Source: Ruminococcaceae bacterium HV4-5-B5C (GTDB lineage Bacteria > Bacillota > Clostridia > Oscillospirales > Acutalibacteraceae). From it: a stretch of DNA of 64,000 bases. The stretch is taken from assembly GCA_900184925.1 (NCBI GenBank), contig FXYJ02000002.1:62001-126000 (forward strand). The letters run 5' to 3'. Shown piece by piece: positions 53,004-62,357 of the stretch (positions are counted from its first letter, which is position 1; every line of letters begins with the position of its first letter). A model generated the notes under the pieces. The model had not been told where the DNA came from. It was given only the letters and a program-made list of their open reading frames with translations, and made no database searches. The translations under genes and the position numbers were made by a program.

Positions 53004-53025
53004 TTTTACAGCGCACAATCAAAAA

Positions 53026-53067
53026 ACACCGCTCCCGGCATCAGAAAACCGGGCGCGGTGTTTTTTA
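53026..53067 (+). terminator. Terminator of hflX
   Basis: ACACCGC-T-CCCGG pairs with CCGGG-C-GCGGTGT (one internal mismatch) around a 10-nt loop, followed by TTTTT. A 13-bp stem. Confidence 0.88.
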
Positions 53068-53125
53068 TAACTGCACGGAAAAGAGAACATCCCCTGCCGT
53101 AATCGGAAGGCAGTTTCGCCGGTGA

Positions 53126-53761
53126 TCAGCCGACTTCCGTTCCGCCCCACTCGACGACGGTGAAGCCTTTGCGGACGAACGGATGCAGCGTCTGCGCGGG
53201 GACGCTGACCGGCCGGGGCAGCGGCTTGTAAAGCATCATGACGCGGAGGACGGAGTCCGGCTTCGGCGTGATGGTCAGCGGGGCAAGGTCTTCGTAATCT
53301 TTCCCGGCGAATGTGATGAGGTTATACGGGCTTTTCTGAAGAACGGGGAGCCAGTAGACAATGAACTCGTTGTACTCCTTCGGCTTCAGCCCGAGATACG
53401 AAAGCTTCTGCTGAAGGAATTCCGCCGTGTCGCTCCCCTTGACGACGAAGCCGTGCGACTGGTCCCACCGGTTCCGGGACGTACCCTCCCAGTAAAGGTA
53501 GGAATACGGTTTGCCGTCGGAAAGGTCTGTGAGGGTGCCGTCGGGTTCCGCTTTCACCGTCCAGCCGTCTTTGTAGGCGGGGTAAGTGCAGGTGAGGTTA
53601 CCTTTAAAACCGAGTTTAACGGTAACAGTCTGCTCTTTTGTGGGGTAGAGATAGAGAACCGGTTTTTTTGATCCCTGGCCACAGCGGGTTATCACGAAGA
53701 AAAAGAGCGCGACCACAGCCGCAAGAAGCACCCATTTCAGCCATTTCCGTACCTGCTTCAT
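53126..53761 (-). CDS. Secreted or anchored protein with KPVLYLYP start motif
   Basis: 211 residues. One N-terminal TM or uncleaved signal (about 9-26) is followed by KPVLYLYPTKEQTVTVKLGF and repeated Trp/Tyr-rich stretches (PYSYLYWEG, then FIVYWLPVL). Similar proteins occur in many Bacillota without known function. GGGGGA lies before the ATG. It faces the outside. No enzyme motif is visible. Confidence 0.8.
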   Translation of the reverse strand: MKQVRKWLKWVLLAAVVALFFFVITRCGQGSKKPVLYLYPTKEQTVTVKLGFKGNLTCTYPAYKDGWTVKAEPDGTLTDLSDGKPYSYLYWEGTSRNRWDQSHGFVVKGSDTAEFLQQKLSYLGLKPKEYNEFIVYWLPVLQKSPYNLITFAGKDYEDLAPLTITPKPDSVLRVMMLYKPLPRPVSVPAQTLHPFVRKGFTVVEWGGTEVG

Positions 53762-53791
53762 AACAAATCCCCCTGACTGTAAAATGAAAAA

Positions 53792-54025
53792 TTACTTTTC
53801 ACCCGGATGTCCGCCGTTCCGGCCGTGTTTCCGGCGGTAAAGGTGCACCGTCAGCCAGACAGCCGCCGCGACGGCCGCGGAGCAGAGGAGAAACGTGACG
53901 ATGCCCTGTGCAGGGGACTGCTTCGGTGCAGTCTTCGAATCCCCGGAAAGGGAAAACGTGAGGTCTTTCTGCGGCAGGTAAGATGCCCGGAATGCGGACG
54001 GTGTGAGACGAAAGCGGCTGCGGGA
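53792..54025 (-). pseudogene. C-terminal remnant of a membrane-anchored protein
   Basis: Directly past the flavoprotein stop and in the same frame, the minus strand reads about 77 codons with no start codon before the membrane segment. It includes LPQKDLTFSLSGDSKTAPK, a TM stretch GIVTFLLCSAAVAAAVWLT and a basic tail RRKHGRNGGHPGEK. This is the layout of the anchor end of a surface or membrane protein. It lacks any start and looks like a leftover 3' end. A sequencing or assembly gap is the alternative. Confidence 0.55.
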
Positions 54026-54535
54026 TTATTTCTTCACGAGCGTCTTTTCAATACTGCCGATGAACATTTTGTGGTAGTCCTTCTTCGGGTAATTTGCAGC
54101 GTCGAGCGACGGCTCGAGGAAGCAGGCGGGGTCAAAATCCTGCCGGTAGAGCTTTTTGCAGACGAGAACCAATCTGGCCTCGGCAAAATACGGAGTGCCG
54201 TTTTCAAAGACCGGCGTCAGCCCGGCGGCTTTGATCTTGTCGCCGTCGCGCCCGGAATGGCTGCCGCAGTAATTGAGCGCCGCGCGGTTCCCCTCACTGA
54301 GAACGCTGAGCGAGAACGTGTCCTCACGGTCGAGAAACTCCAGCGTGTAGCGCGTGGGGCGCACATAAACCGTGGCGACGGGCTTGTTCCACAGAATGCC
54401 GAGAGAGCCCCAGCTTACCGTCATGGTGTTGCATTTCCGCTCGTCTCCCGCGGAGAGAAGCATCCACTCGTCGTTTATCATGGTGAACGGGTTGAACTGC
54501 AGAGATTTGATGTCGATTTCCTGAAATCCGCTCAT
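54026..54535 (-). CDS. Flavin reductase-like protein (FMN-binding)
   Basis: 169 residues. Motifs include NTMTVSWGSLGILWNKPVATVYVRPTRYT (FMN binding, split by a short turn) and the LNYCGSHSGRDGDK loop. The family reduces flavin or binds FMN, and its partner is unknown. A GGAGGA lies before the ATG. The stop is followed in frame by the remnant at 53792-54025. Confidence 0.9.
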   Translation of the reverse strand: MSGFQEIDIKSLQFNPFTMINDEWMLLSAGDERKCNTMTVSWGSLGILWNKPVATVYVRPTRYTLEFLDREDTFSLSVLSEGNRAALNYCGSHSGRDGDKIKAAGLTPVFENGTPYFAEARLVLVCKKLYRQDFDPACFLEPSLDAANYPKKDYHKMFIGSIEKTLVKK

Positions 54536-54643
54536 GAAAATCCTCCTTTGATTAAAACACTGTCTTTCCCCATTATTATAGGCAGGCGCGGGAAAATATG
54601 CAAGGAGGGGAAAAGCCGCGGCGGACCCTTCCGAAAGGGCGGC

Positions 54644-54671
54644 AAAAAGGAGCCCCGGATTTCGCCGGGGC
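54644..54671 (-). terminator. Terminator of the 54677-55294 gene
   Basis: On the minus strand GCCCCGG pairs with CCGGGGC around a 6-nt loop, followed by TCCTTTTTGCC. It starts just past the stop. Confidence 0.82.
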
Positions 54672-54676
54672 AGAAA

Positions 54677-55294
54677 TTACAAATTGTTCTTGAGAATAAA
54701 GTCCTCAAACTTATGGTAGAAATCAACCACTGTGTCTGATAAAAAGAGCGATTTGTCTTTATCACTTTTCTGTATTTTTGCGGGATCCGTTAAAAGGTAT
54801 TGGATGGAAACCAGATAATTCCCCCTGCTTAACAGCATCTCTTCCACAAACGGCCTGTTTGTATTTGTATATTTTTCCTGCACGGTAAAATTCTCCACCG
54901 GTGAGGTAACAAGATCTGAAATAATGCCTTTCTGCTCCATCTGAGCGTAGATTACGGTAACCTTGACCAGCACCGCTTCATCCTGACTCAGATAATAATA
55001 CTCATATTTTGACGGCTTTGACTGATCGTCATTGACCGTGTCGGTTTTTCTGCTTTCAAGTTTTATATTTGACGGAAATGCCATAATCTCATTTGTTGGC
55101 ACGGAATCGTTTATACATGTATATCCTTCCGGTCGGAGACCAGCAGTGTATTTTTGGACGATCTTATCGTAATCAGTATAAGAAAAGGCGTTTACACAGG
55201 ATGTTTTCGATTGCCTTTCTCCCATATAGAACCCCCCGAAAAAGAAAACAACGATTCCCAGTATCGAGATGAATATTGTCTTTTTATTCTTCAT
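54677..55294 (-). CDS. Membrane-anchored protein, unknown function
   Basis: 205 residues with one N-terminal TM (about 6-24), then an outside domain rich in Lys, Asp and Ser. It is more AT-rich than its neighbours. No motif is recognised. It is monocistronic with a terminator. A lipid anchor is not predicted, as the Cys at about 33 is outside the TM. Confidence 0.7.
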   Translation of the reverse strand: MKNKKTIFISILGIVVFFFGGFYMGERQSKTSCVNAFSYTDYDKIVQKYTAGLRPEGYTCINDSVPTNEIMAFPSNIKLESRKTDTVNDDQSKPSKYEYYYLSQDEAVLVKVTVIYAQMEQKGIISDLVTSPVENFTVQEKYTNTNRPFVEEMLLSRGNYLVSIQYLLTDPAKIQKSDKDKSLFLSDTVVDFYHKFEDFILKNNL

Positions 55295-55810
55295 ATACCC
55301 TTCCCCCTATAAAAGCAGTTGCCTTTCATTACAGCAGGGCAGCCTTCCTTTTCTTACCTTTATTCGGACATGAAATTTACGCAATATTGTCAGGAGGACG
55401 ACCGCTCCCGCGGGAGCAGGATAATCGGAATAACTCGGAAGGGAATCCGGTTCGTATTGACGAAACGTTGCTGAACTCAATCGAGAAGGCAATGAATCCT
55501 AAATTATGAAAAATATGTATATCTGCCTCTGCCTGTTATATTACCGTATTGGAATTGAAAAATCAAGTATTAAAAGTTTTATGGAAAAAGCCGGACACAG
55601 AACTCACGACTCCTCCTGCTGCCCGTTCGGAGTTTCGACTTTCTGTCGCCGGGGTCCCATTCTGCACACAACCGGAACTTCCCGCAGGAAGAACGAGCAG
55701 AGGAAACCCGGAGCGGCGATGCAGGCTCCGCTGCGCCTGCGTGCGGCACACGCCACGGCCGGACTGCCGGGCGAAGCGCGGAGCTTTACTGCTTTACCAT
55801 AGAAAGTTTT
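55295..55810 (+). other. Gene-free stretch upstream of the arginine operon
   Basis: This 516-bp stretch has only short open frames of no clear coding character. A frame ending at 55509 reads GNPVRIDETLLNSIEKAMNP near its stop and could be the tail of a decayed gene. A GC-rich part (55690-55790) differs from the AT-rich left part. The ARG box follows. Confidence 0.4.
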
Positions 55811-55824
55811 TGAATAAATATTCA
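55811..55824 (+). promoter_or_regulatory. ARG box (ArgR/AhrC operator)
   Basis: TGAATAAATATTCA is a 14-bp palindrome (arms TGAATA/TATTCA) that matches the Bacillota ARG box. It lies 8 bp upstream of the argG -35 box, so ArgR with bound arginine would repress the operon. Confidence 0.85.
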
Positions 55825-55832
55825 AAAAGCAC

Positions 55833-55860
55833 TTGAAAAATTGCATAAAAGGTGTATAAT
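55833..55860 (+). promoter_or_regulatory. Promoter of the arginine operon
   Basis: TTGAAA (55833-55838) and TATAAT (55855-55860) are spaced by 16 bp. It is about 55 bp upstream of the argG start codon. Confidence 0.82.
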
Positions 55861-55917
55861 CAACCTTGTAAACAGAAAGTAATTACAACTGCGAAACAGG
55901 GAAAGGCGGTTTTCAAT

Positions 55918-57141
55918 ATGAAAAAAGAGATTAAAAAGGTTGTTTTGGCGTATTCCGGCGGGCTCGATACCTCCATCATCATTCCGTGGCTGAAAGAGAA
56001 CTTTAACAACTGCGAGGTTATCGCCGTCGCGGCGGACGTCGGGCAGGGCGCGGAGCTGAACGGTCTCGAAGAAAAAGCAAAGAAGACCGGAGCCTCCAAG
56101 CTTTACATAGCCGACCTCAAGAAGCAGCTCGTGGAAGACTACATCTGGCCGACGCTGAAAGCCGGCGCGGTTTACGAAAATAAATATCTGCTCGGCACCT
56201 CGTTCGCGAGGCCGCTGATCGCGAAACGCCTTGTTGAAATTGCGAAGGCCGAGGGCGCCGACGCCATCGCGCACGGCTGCACCGGCAAGGGCAACGACCA
56301 GGTGCGGTTCGAGCTCTCGATCAAGGCGTTCGCACCCGACATGACGATCATTGCCCCGTGGAGGATCTGGGACATCAAGTCGAGGGACGAAGAAATCGAC
56401 TACGCCGAAGCGCACAACATTCCGCTGAATATCACAAGGGAAACCAACTACTCCAAGGATAAAAACCTGTGGCATCTTTCGCACGAGGGCCTCGACCTTG
56501 AAAGCCCGGCGAACGAGCCGAAGTACGACAAGATCCTTGAACTCGGCGTTTCGCCGGAGCAGGCTCCCGACAAACCGGAGTACGTCACCGTTTCGTTTGA
56601 AAAGGGCGTGCCGGTCAAGGTGAACGGCGAAAAACTCTGCGGCGTCGACATCATTGCGAAGCTCAACGAAATCGGCGGAGCGAACGGCATCGGCATCGTG
56701 GACCTCGTGGAAAACAGGCTTGTCGGCATGAAGTCGAGGGGCGTGTACGAAACCCCGGGCGGCGCGATTCTTTACCATGCACACGAAAAGCTCGAGGAAA
56801 TCTGCCTCGACAAGGATACGTATCATTATAAACAGGGTGTCGGCCAGAAATTCGCCGAGCTCGTGTATGACGGCAAGTGGTTCACCCCGCTGTGCGAAGC
56901 GCTCTCCGCTTTCGTCGATTCCACACAGCAGAACGTGACGGGCGACGTGAAGCTCAAGCTCTACAAGGGCAACATCATCGATGCGGGTGTTTCTTCTCCG
57001 TACTCCCTCTATGATGAAGAAATTGCAACCTTCAGCGAAGACCATGTTTACAATCAGGCGGATGCGAACGGGTTCATCAATCTGTTCGGCCTGCCGATCA
57101 CCGTGCAGGCGATGAAAAAGCTGAAAGCCGAGAAGAAATAA
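55918..57141 (+). CDS. argG: Argininosuccinate synthase
   Basis: 407 residues. The ATP-pyrophosphatase loop AYSGGLDTS is at about residues 11-19. Family segments include GNDQVRFE, the [17 protein letters not shown] stretch and [16 protein letters not shown] EThe C-terminal part. It makes argininosuccinate from citrulline and aspartate. The ATG at 55918 has GGGAAAGGCGG upstream, and the longer frame has none. It is the first gene of the operon. Confidence 0.97.
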   Translation: MKKEIKKVVLAYSGGLDTSIIIPWLKENFNNCEVIAVAADVGQGAELNGLEEKAKKTGASKLYIADLKKQLVEDYIWPTLKAGAVYENKYLLGTSFARPLIAKRLVEIAKAEGADAIAHGCTGKGNDQVRFELSIKAFAPDMTIIAPWRIWDIKSRDEEIDYAEAHNIPLNITRETNYSKDKNLWHLSHEGLDLESPANEPKYDKILELGVSPEQAPDKPEYVTVSFEKGVPVKVNGEKLCGVDIIAKLNEIGGANGIGIVDLVENRLVGMKSRGVYETPGGAILYHAHEKLEEICLDKDTYHYKQGVGQKFAELVYDGKWFTPLCEALSAFVDSTQQNVTGDVKLKLYKGNIIDAGVSSPYSLYDEEIATFSEDHVYNQADANGFINLFGLPITVQAMKKLKAEKK

Positions 57142-57160
57142 ACGACGGAAAACAAGAGCG

Positions 57161-57188
57161 GGGGCGGACGCATCCGCCCCTCTTTTTC
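57161..57188 (+). terminator. Hairpin between argG and argH
   Basis: GGGGCGGA and TCCGCCCC close around CGCA and are followed by TCTTTTTCC, a full rho-independent signature. Because argH follows 40 bp later with no new promoter seen, this may reduce rather than stop read-through. Confidence 0.75.
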
Positions 57189-57227
57189 CTATTCAGGACG
57201 ACAGAATCCGCTACGGGAGTGATTGCA

Positions 57228-58607
57228 TTGAAGCTATGGGCCGGAAGGTTCCATAAGGAGCTGGACAAAACAACGGACGATTTCAATTCCTCGATTTCGT
57301 TCGACAGTCGCATGGTAAAAGAAGATATTGAAGGCAGCATCGCGCACGCGACGATGCTCGGCGAATGCGGCGTGCTCGCGCCGGAGGAAGCCGCAAAAAT
57401 CTGCGGGGGCCTTGAGGGCATTCTCACCGACCTCGAGAGCGGGAAGCTTGCCATAGATGAGACGGCGGAAGACGTTCACACGTTTGTGGAAGGCGAGCTG
57501 ACGGCGCGTCTCGGCGACACCGGAAAGCGCCTGCACACCGCGCGCAGCCGCAACGATCAGGTGGCCGTCGACCTGCGGCTCTATTTAAAGAAAGAATGCG
57601 CCGGGCTCAAAACGCTTCTGGACGGCCTTACGGAAACGATGTGCCGCAGGGCGCTCGAGTACAAAGACGCCGTCATGCCGGGGTACACCCACATGCAGCG
57701 CGCGCAGCCCGTGACGTTCGGGCATCACCTCATGGCGTACGCCGAGATGTTCCTGCGCGACGCGGGCCGTCTGGAAGACGCGGCGAAGCGCATGGATTAC
57801 TGCCCGCTCGGCTCGTGCGCGCTGGCCGGAACGACCTATCCGCTCGACCGGGAGCGCACGGCGGAGCTGCTCGGCTTTGCCGGGCCGACACAGAACAGCC
57901 TCGACGGTGTCTCCGACCGGGATTTCTGCCTTGAGCTTTCGTCGGCCATTGCCATCTGCATGGTGCATCTTTCCCGCCTGTCGGAGGAGATTATCCTCTG
58001 GTGCTCGTGGGAGTTCAAGTTCATTGAGCTGGACGACGCGTATTCCACCGGCTCGAGCATCATGCCGCAGAAAAAGAACCCGGATATCGCCGAGCTGGTG
58101 CGCGGCAAGACCGGCCGCGCCGTGGGCGACATGGTGACGCTCTACACGATGATGAAGGGCCTGCCGCTCGCTTACGACAAGGATATGCAGGAAGACAAGG
58201 AAGCAATTTTCGACGCCGCAGACACGCTTTCGATGTGCCTGAAAACCGTCACGCCGATGATCGCGACGATGAAGGTGCTCACGAAGAACATGCGCGCCGC
58301 CGCCGCGAAGGGATTCATCAACGCGACGGACTGCGCGGACTATCTTGTCGGCAAGGGAATGCCGTTCCGCACGGCGTATAAAATCACCGGGGAAATCGTC
58401 GCGTACTGCGTGGAGAACGGTCTCACGCTCGAGACGCTCCCGGCGGAGAAATACAAAGAATTCAGCGAAAGCTTTGACGAAGGCATCTACGACGCGATCT
58501 CACTGGAACGCTGTGTCAACGGCAGAAAGGTCCTCGGCGGGCCCGCGCCGGAAAACGTGGAGGCGCAGGCGAAACGCGTGCTCGCCCTTCTGGGGGCGAA
58601 AGCATGA
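57228..58607 (+). CDS. argH: Argininosuccinate lyase
   Basis: 459 residues. Fumarase-superfamily signature SSIMPQKKNPD, and the catalytic His in THMQRAQPVTFGHH. It releases arginine and fumarate. The start TTG at 57228 gives MKLWAGRF; it lies 8 nt after GGGAG, while an in-frame GTG at 57219 overlaps GGGAG. The stop overlaps the argC start (ATGA), so the pair is translationally coupled. Confidence 0.97.
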   Translation: MKLWAGRFHKELDKTTDDFNSSISFDSRMVKEDIEGSIAHATMLGECGVLAPEEAAKICGGLEGILTDLESGKLAIDETAEDVHTFVEGELTARLGDTGKRLHTARSRNDQVAVDLRLYLKKECAGLKTLLDGLTETMCRRALEYKDAVMPGYTHMQRAQPVTFGHHLMAYAEMFLRDAGRLEDAAKRMDYCPLGSCALAGTTYPLDRERTAELLGFAGPTQNSLDGVSDRDFCLELSSAIAICMVHLSRLSEEIILWCSWEFKFIELDDAYSTGSSIMPQKKNPDIAELVRGKTGRAVGDMVTLYTMMKGLPLAYDKDMQEDKEAIFDAADTLSMCLKTVTPMIATMKVLTKNMRAAAAKGFINATDCADYLVGKGMPFRTAYKITGEIVAYCVENGLTLETLPAEKYKEFSESFDEGIYDAISLERCVNGRKVLGGPAPENVEAQAKRVLALLGAKA

Positions 58608-59638
58608 TCCGCGCGGGAGTGATCGGCGCGACGGGGTACGCGGGCGCGGAGCTGGTGAGGCTTTTGCTCGGACACCCGGGCGTGCAGCTTGCGGCCGTCG
58701 GGTCGGTCAGCTTCGAGGGCGAGCCGCTCAGCGACATTTACCCGGCCTACTACGGCCTCTGCGACATGGTCTGCGAGCCGGAGGACGCCGTCATCGAAAA
58801 GAGCGATGTGGTTTTTGCCGCTCTGCCGAGCGGAATTTCCCAGTCTCTTGCGAAAAAGGTCCGCGGCGCGGGAAAATCGTTCGTTGACCTCGGCGCAGAT
58901 TTCCGTCTGAAGCGCGAGGCCGACTACCACGGATGGTACGGGAGCACATTCCAGTATCCCGACCTTCACGCGGAAGCGGTTTACGGTCTGCCGGAGCTGT
59001 TCCGGGAACAGATTCAGGGCAAAAAGCTGGTGGCGAACCCGGGGTGCTACACCACGGCGGTGCCGCTGGCGCTGGTTCCGGCGCTCGAAGCCGGGCTCGT
59101 CTGCCCCGAGGGGATCATCGCGGACTGTGCTTCAGGCGTGACCGGGTCTGGCCGCAAGCCGACGCAAAACACGCATTTTCCGGAGCTGAACGAAAGCATG
59201 ACGGCCTACAAGGTCGCGTGCCACCGCCACACGCCGGAAATCGAGCAGACGCTCCGCACGATTCTCAAACGGGAAGTGACCGTGACGTTTGTGCCGCACC
59301 TGCTCCCGGTGAGCCGGGGAATTCTCGCGACGTGCTATGCAAAGTTACTGCCGGGCGCAACGGAGCAAAAGATTCGCGAAGCATACCGGGAGCGGTATGC
59401 GAAAGAATATTTCGTGCGGTTCCTGCCGGAGGGACGTGCCGCGGATATCAAAAACGTGCGCCTTTCGAATTTCTGCGATGTGTCCATCCACCTCGACGCG
59501 CGCGCCGGAATGCTGGTGGCGGTCTCCGCCATCGACAACATGGTGAAGGGCGCTGCGGGGCAGGCAATCCAGAACATGAACCTGATGTTCGGTCTTGAAG
59601 AAACAACCGGCCTTACGTCCATGCCTCCCGCCTTTTAG
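58604..59638 (+). CDS. argC: N-acetyl-gamma-glutamyl-phosphate reductase
   Basis: 344 residues. The NADP-binding GATGYAGAELVRLL lies at about 7-20, and the catalytic Cys is in VANPGCYTTA (about 149). It makes N-acetylglutamate semialdehyde. The stop codon is followed immediately by the 15-bp GCAGGCTGAGCCTGC palindrome (59639-59653). The stretch 59654-59833 holds no gene and has one more imperfect hairpin (59703-59725). Confidence 0.96.
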   Translation: MIRAGVIGATGYAGAELVRLLLGHPGVQLAAVGSVSFEGEPLSDIYPAYYGLCDMVCEPEDAVIEKSDVVFAALPSGISQSLAKKVRGAGKSFVDLGADFRLKREADYHGWYGSTFQYPDLHAEAVYGLPELFREQIQGKKLVANPGCYTTAVPLALVPALEAGLVCPEGIIADCASGVTGSGRKPTQNTHFPELNESMTAYKVACHRHTPEIEQTLRTILKREVTVTFVPHLLPVSRGILATCYAKLLPGATEQKIREAYRERYAKEYFVRFLPEGRAADIKNVRLSNFCDVSIHLDARAGMLVAVSAIDNMVKGAAGQAIQNMNLMFGLEETTGLTSMPPAF

Positions 59639-59833
59639 GCAGGCTGAGCCTGCACGCACGCCCCGCCGGGCAGAAAAGCGGAAGCGACTGGATTCGATTT
59701 GGCGGGAGAGTTTGCGGAAACTCCCGAAATCTAAGAAAATTCACGACGCATTGCCGGGCGGTTTTTTTGGAACTTCCGGGGCAAATCAAAGAACAATATT
59801 AAGAAAAAAAGCTGTCACAGGGGGGAAAGCTTC

Positions 59834-60253
59834 ATGGCAATCGAATATGTCGGGACTCTCTCGGCGGGAGACTATCTTCTGCTCAGAAGAGCCGTGGGCT
59901 TCCGCGAGATGCCGCGCAGGCAGGCGGAAACAGGGCTGAGGAACACCCCGTATCTGGTGGCGGCGGTGGACGCAGGCAGAACGGTGGGAATGGCGCGGAT
60001 TCTGTGGGACGGCGGATACACGGTTCTTCTGGCCGACGTGGTCGTCCACCCGGATTATCAGGGAAAACGGATCGGCTCTGAAATGGTCGGGAGAATTCTG
60101 GATTACCTGCGGTCGCAGATGGAGCCGGGCGACAAGATTATGATTTCGCTCGAAGCCGCACAGGGCAAGGAGCCGTTTTACCGGAAACTCGGATTCGAAG
60201 AACGGCCGAGCGCGAGTCAGGGCGCCGGAATGACACAGCTGTTGACCAAATAG
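59834..60253 (+). CDS. GNAT N-acetyltransferase in the arginine operon
   Basis: 139 residues with the GNAT fold. Motif A is VVHPDYQGKRIGSEMVGRIL, and motif B is FYRKLGFEER. The short length and the acidic C-terminus suggest a small substrate. GGGGGGAAAG precedes the ATG. It lies between argC and argJ, where it could acetylate an arginine-pathway or unrelated amine. A role as extra N-acetylglutamate synthase is possible but unproven, as ArgJ usually supplies this step. Confidence 0.88.
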   Translation: MAIEYVGTLSAGDYLLLRRAVGFREMPRRQAETGLRNTPYLVAAVDAGRTVGMARILWDGGYTVLLADVVVHPDYQGKRIGSEMVGRILDYLRSQMEPGDKIMISLEAAQGKEPFYRKLGFEERPSASQGAGMTQLLTK

Positions 60254-60277
60254 CTGTTTTTGAAAGGAATGACCGTT

Positions 60278-60538
60278 ATGCTCCCGTGGAAACGAAGCGA
60301 ACTCTGGTTCGGTACCTCCGCGAAGGAATTTAACGAAATCCTTGATCTTCTGAGCGCAAATCATGTGGAATACCAGTTGAAGACAGGCGGAGACGCCATT
60401 TCCGCACGGAACATGTCTCCGCGGACCGAAGTCATGGGGCGATGGGGAGAAAACCCCGTTTCATCCGTGACCTATACGATCTTTGTAAAAAAAGAACAGC
60501 TTGAATACGCAAGGCAGCTGATCAGTCAGCAGAAATGA
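60278..60538 (+). CDS. Small protein of unknown function in the arginine operon
   Basis: 86 residues (MLPWKRSELWFGTSAKEFNE and on). The pattern (E-L-x-x-G-T then E-I-L-x-L-L then a beta strand) recalls small adaptor proteins of the DUF2007 type, but the match is too weak to name it. AAAGG is 10 nt before the ATG at 60278. It ends 15 bp before argJ and begins 24 bp after the GNAT gene, so it is part of the operon. Confidence 0.75.
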   Translation: MLPWKRSELWFGTSAKEFNEILDLLSANHVEYQLKTGGDAISARNMSPRTEVMGRWGENPVSSVTYTIFVKKEQLEYARQLISQQK

Positions 60539-60553
60539 AAGAAGGGAACCGGA

Positions 60554-61780
60554 ATGGCAGAATATCCGTATCTTTCCGGCGGCGTGTGCGCCGCGAAAGG
60601 TTTTAAAGCGGGGGGCGTGCACTGCGGCATCCGCAAAAATGTTGCGAAGCCCGACCTCGCGATGATCGCTTCCGAAGTGCCGTGCGCGGCGGCGGCGGTC
60701 TATACGAAAAACCTCGTCAAAGGCGCGCCGATCCTCGTGACACAGGAAAACCTGAAGAACGGCACGGCGCAGGCGGTCATCTGCAACAGCGGCAACGCCA
60801 ACACCTGCAACGCCGACGGGGTGCAGAAGGCCATGAAGATGTGCTCGCTCACGGCGGACGCGCTCGGCCTCAGGCCGAAGGATGTCGTCGTTGCCTCGAC
60901 CGGCGTGATCGGGCAGGTGCTGCCCATCGAGCCGATTGAAGCGGCTGTTCCGGGCCTCGCGGCGTCGCTGACAACGCACGGCTCCGAAGACGCGGCGCAT
61001 GCCATTATGACGACCGACACCGTCGTGAAGAACTTCGCGGTTTCCTGCGAACTTGGCGGCAAAGAAGTCCGCATCGGCGGCATTGCGAAGGGCTCCGGCA
61101 TGATTCACCCGAACATGGGCACGATGCTCTGCTTCCTGACGACGGACGCGGCCGTTTCAGTCAAAGCCCTCGATGCGGCTTTGCGCAGCGCCGCGGACGT
61201 AAGCTTCAACATGGTGAGCGTCGACGGCGACACTTCGACGAACGACACCTGCGCCATTCTCGCAAACGGACTCGCGGGCAACGCGGAGATCACAGAGCCG
61301 GAGGGCGCGGACTACAAAACCTTTACCGAAGCGCTGACGCAGCTCTGCGTAAAAATCGCGCGCACACTGGCGAAAGACGGTGAGGGAGCTTCGCGGCTCC
61401 TTGTGTGTGAGGTTACCGGGGCGAAGGACGGGGAAAACGCGAAGAAAGCCGCGAAGGGGATCGTCTGCTCCACTCTGTTCAAGGCTGCGATGTTCGGCGC
61501 GGACGCAAACTGGGGACGCGTGCTCTGTGCGCTCGGTTACTGCGGGGCGGACACCGACGTGACGAAGGTCGGCGTTTCGTTCTCCTCCGCGGCCGGAGAA
61601 ATTACGGTCTGCGAAAACGGCGCGGGAATCCCGTTCAGCGAAGACGAAGCAAAGAAAATCCTCTCCGAGGATGAAATCACCATCGGCGTTTCGCTCGGCG
61701 ACGGGGAGGCTTCCGCCACTGCGTTCGGGTGCGACCTTACTTATGACTATGTGAAGATCAACGGGGACTACCGGTCCTAG
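60554..61780 (+). CDS. argJ: Bifunctional ornithine acetyltransferase/N-acetylglutamate synthase
   Basis: 408 residues. The autoprocessing site sits in KGSGMIHPNMGTMLCFLTTD: Thr at the GT|ML junction is the nucleophile, preceded by Gly instead of the more usual Ala. The enzyme recycles the acetyl group to glutamate and completes the cyclic pathway. AGAAGGGAACC precedes the ATG. Repeat R5 follows directly after the stop. Confidence 0.96.
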   Translation: MAEYPYLSGGVCAAKGFKAGGVHCGIRKNVAKPDLAMIASEVPCAAAAVYTKNLVKGAPILVTQENLKNGTAQAVICNSGNANTCNADGVQKAMKMCSLTADALGLRPKDVVVASTGVIGQVLPIEPIEAAVPGLAASLTTHGSEDAAHAIMTTDTVVKNFAVSCELGGKEVRIGGIAKGSGMIHPNMGTMLCFLTTDAAVSVKALDAALRSAADVSFNMVSVDGDTSTNDTCAILANGLAGNAEITEPEGADYKTFTEALTQLCVKIARTLAKDGEGASRLLVCEVTGAKDGENAKKAAKGIVCSTLFKAAMFGADANWGRVLCALGYCGADTDVTKVGVSFSSAAGEITVCENGAGIPFSEDEAKKILSEDEITIGVSLGDGEASATAFGCDLTYDYVKINGDYRS

Positions 61781-61785
61781 TTTCT

Positions 61786-62357
61786 GCGCTCAGGCCGCGC
61801 AGGGCCCATCCTTTCGGTTTCGGCCGAAAGGATGCAAAGCCCGAGCAGAGGGGGGAACCAATTACTGCGCAGCATGGGTGTCTCATGCTTCCCCCCTCTG
61901 CATACCCCCAAGAGTCCTCATAAAGCTATATCGTATCCGTGGGGGCGAGTTGCTTTTCCTTGTACGACCTAATTTTCGCCTGAATGTTTCAACAATAAGC
62001 AACGTGATAGTTGAAATAATCAGCTGAAAGTTTGAAACGTCCATGAAAACCGGAGTGCCGGTCGATCGCTGATAGGGGGATGGGCAGTCCCGGGGGGTTG
62101 TAGGGGGCAGGCTGAGCCTGCATGCACGAGCCCTTTGAAAGCGTCCCGGAGCGAAATATCATCTTAGTCTGATGTCCGGGCCAAAGTCGTGGTCGCCGTA
62201 GGCGAGTAAGGTGTTGCACACCCTCCCCCTGCACGCTTTGCGCAGCTTTCGCGTCCGAAAGCTGCAACTCGTGACTCCGGCAGGATCCAAAACTTTCTGC
62301 GCCGGGCTTTGGCTTGGTGCCACAAATGTTTTATTGCCTGCGCGGCCGGAGCGCGAA
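61786..62357 (-). repeat. Dispersed modular repeat, copy R5 (inverted), inside the arginine operon
   Basis: In the minus direction it has the same blocks as R2 and R4: GCAGCTTTCG hairpin (62242-62265), the GTGTGCAACACCTTACTCGCC block, the GCAGGCT/AGCCTGC hairpin, then GGATCG-type and TTTTCATGGACGTTTC blocks and the ATCCTTTCGG/CCGAAAGGAT hairpin at 61809-61835. It is the only copy on the minus strand. It separates argJ from argB by 700 bp without a gene. Confidence 0.85.

Noticed and set aside
53807..54739. 310-residue open frame on the plus strand
   Set aside because: It is antisense to the flavin reductase-like gene and the remnant, and has no motif.
55822..57045. 407-residue open frame on the minus strand
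   Set aside because: It is antisense to argG, an intact and well-recognised gene.
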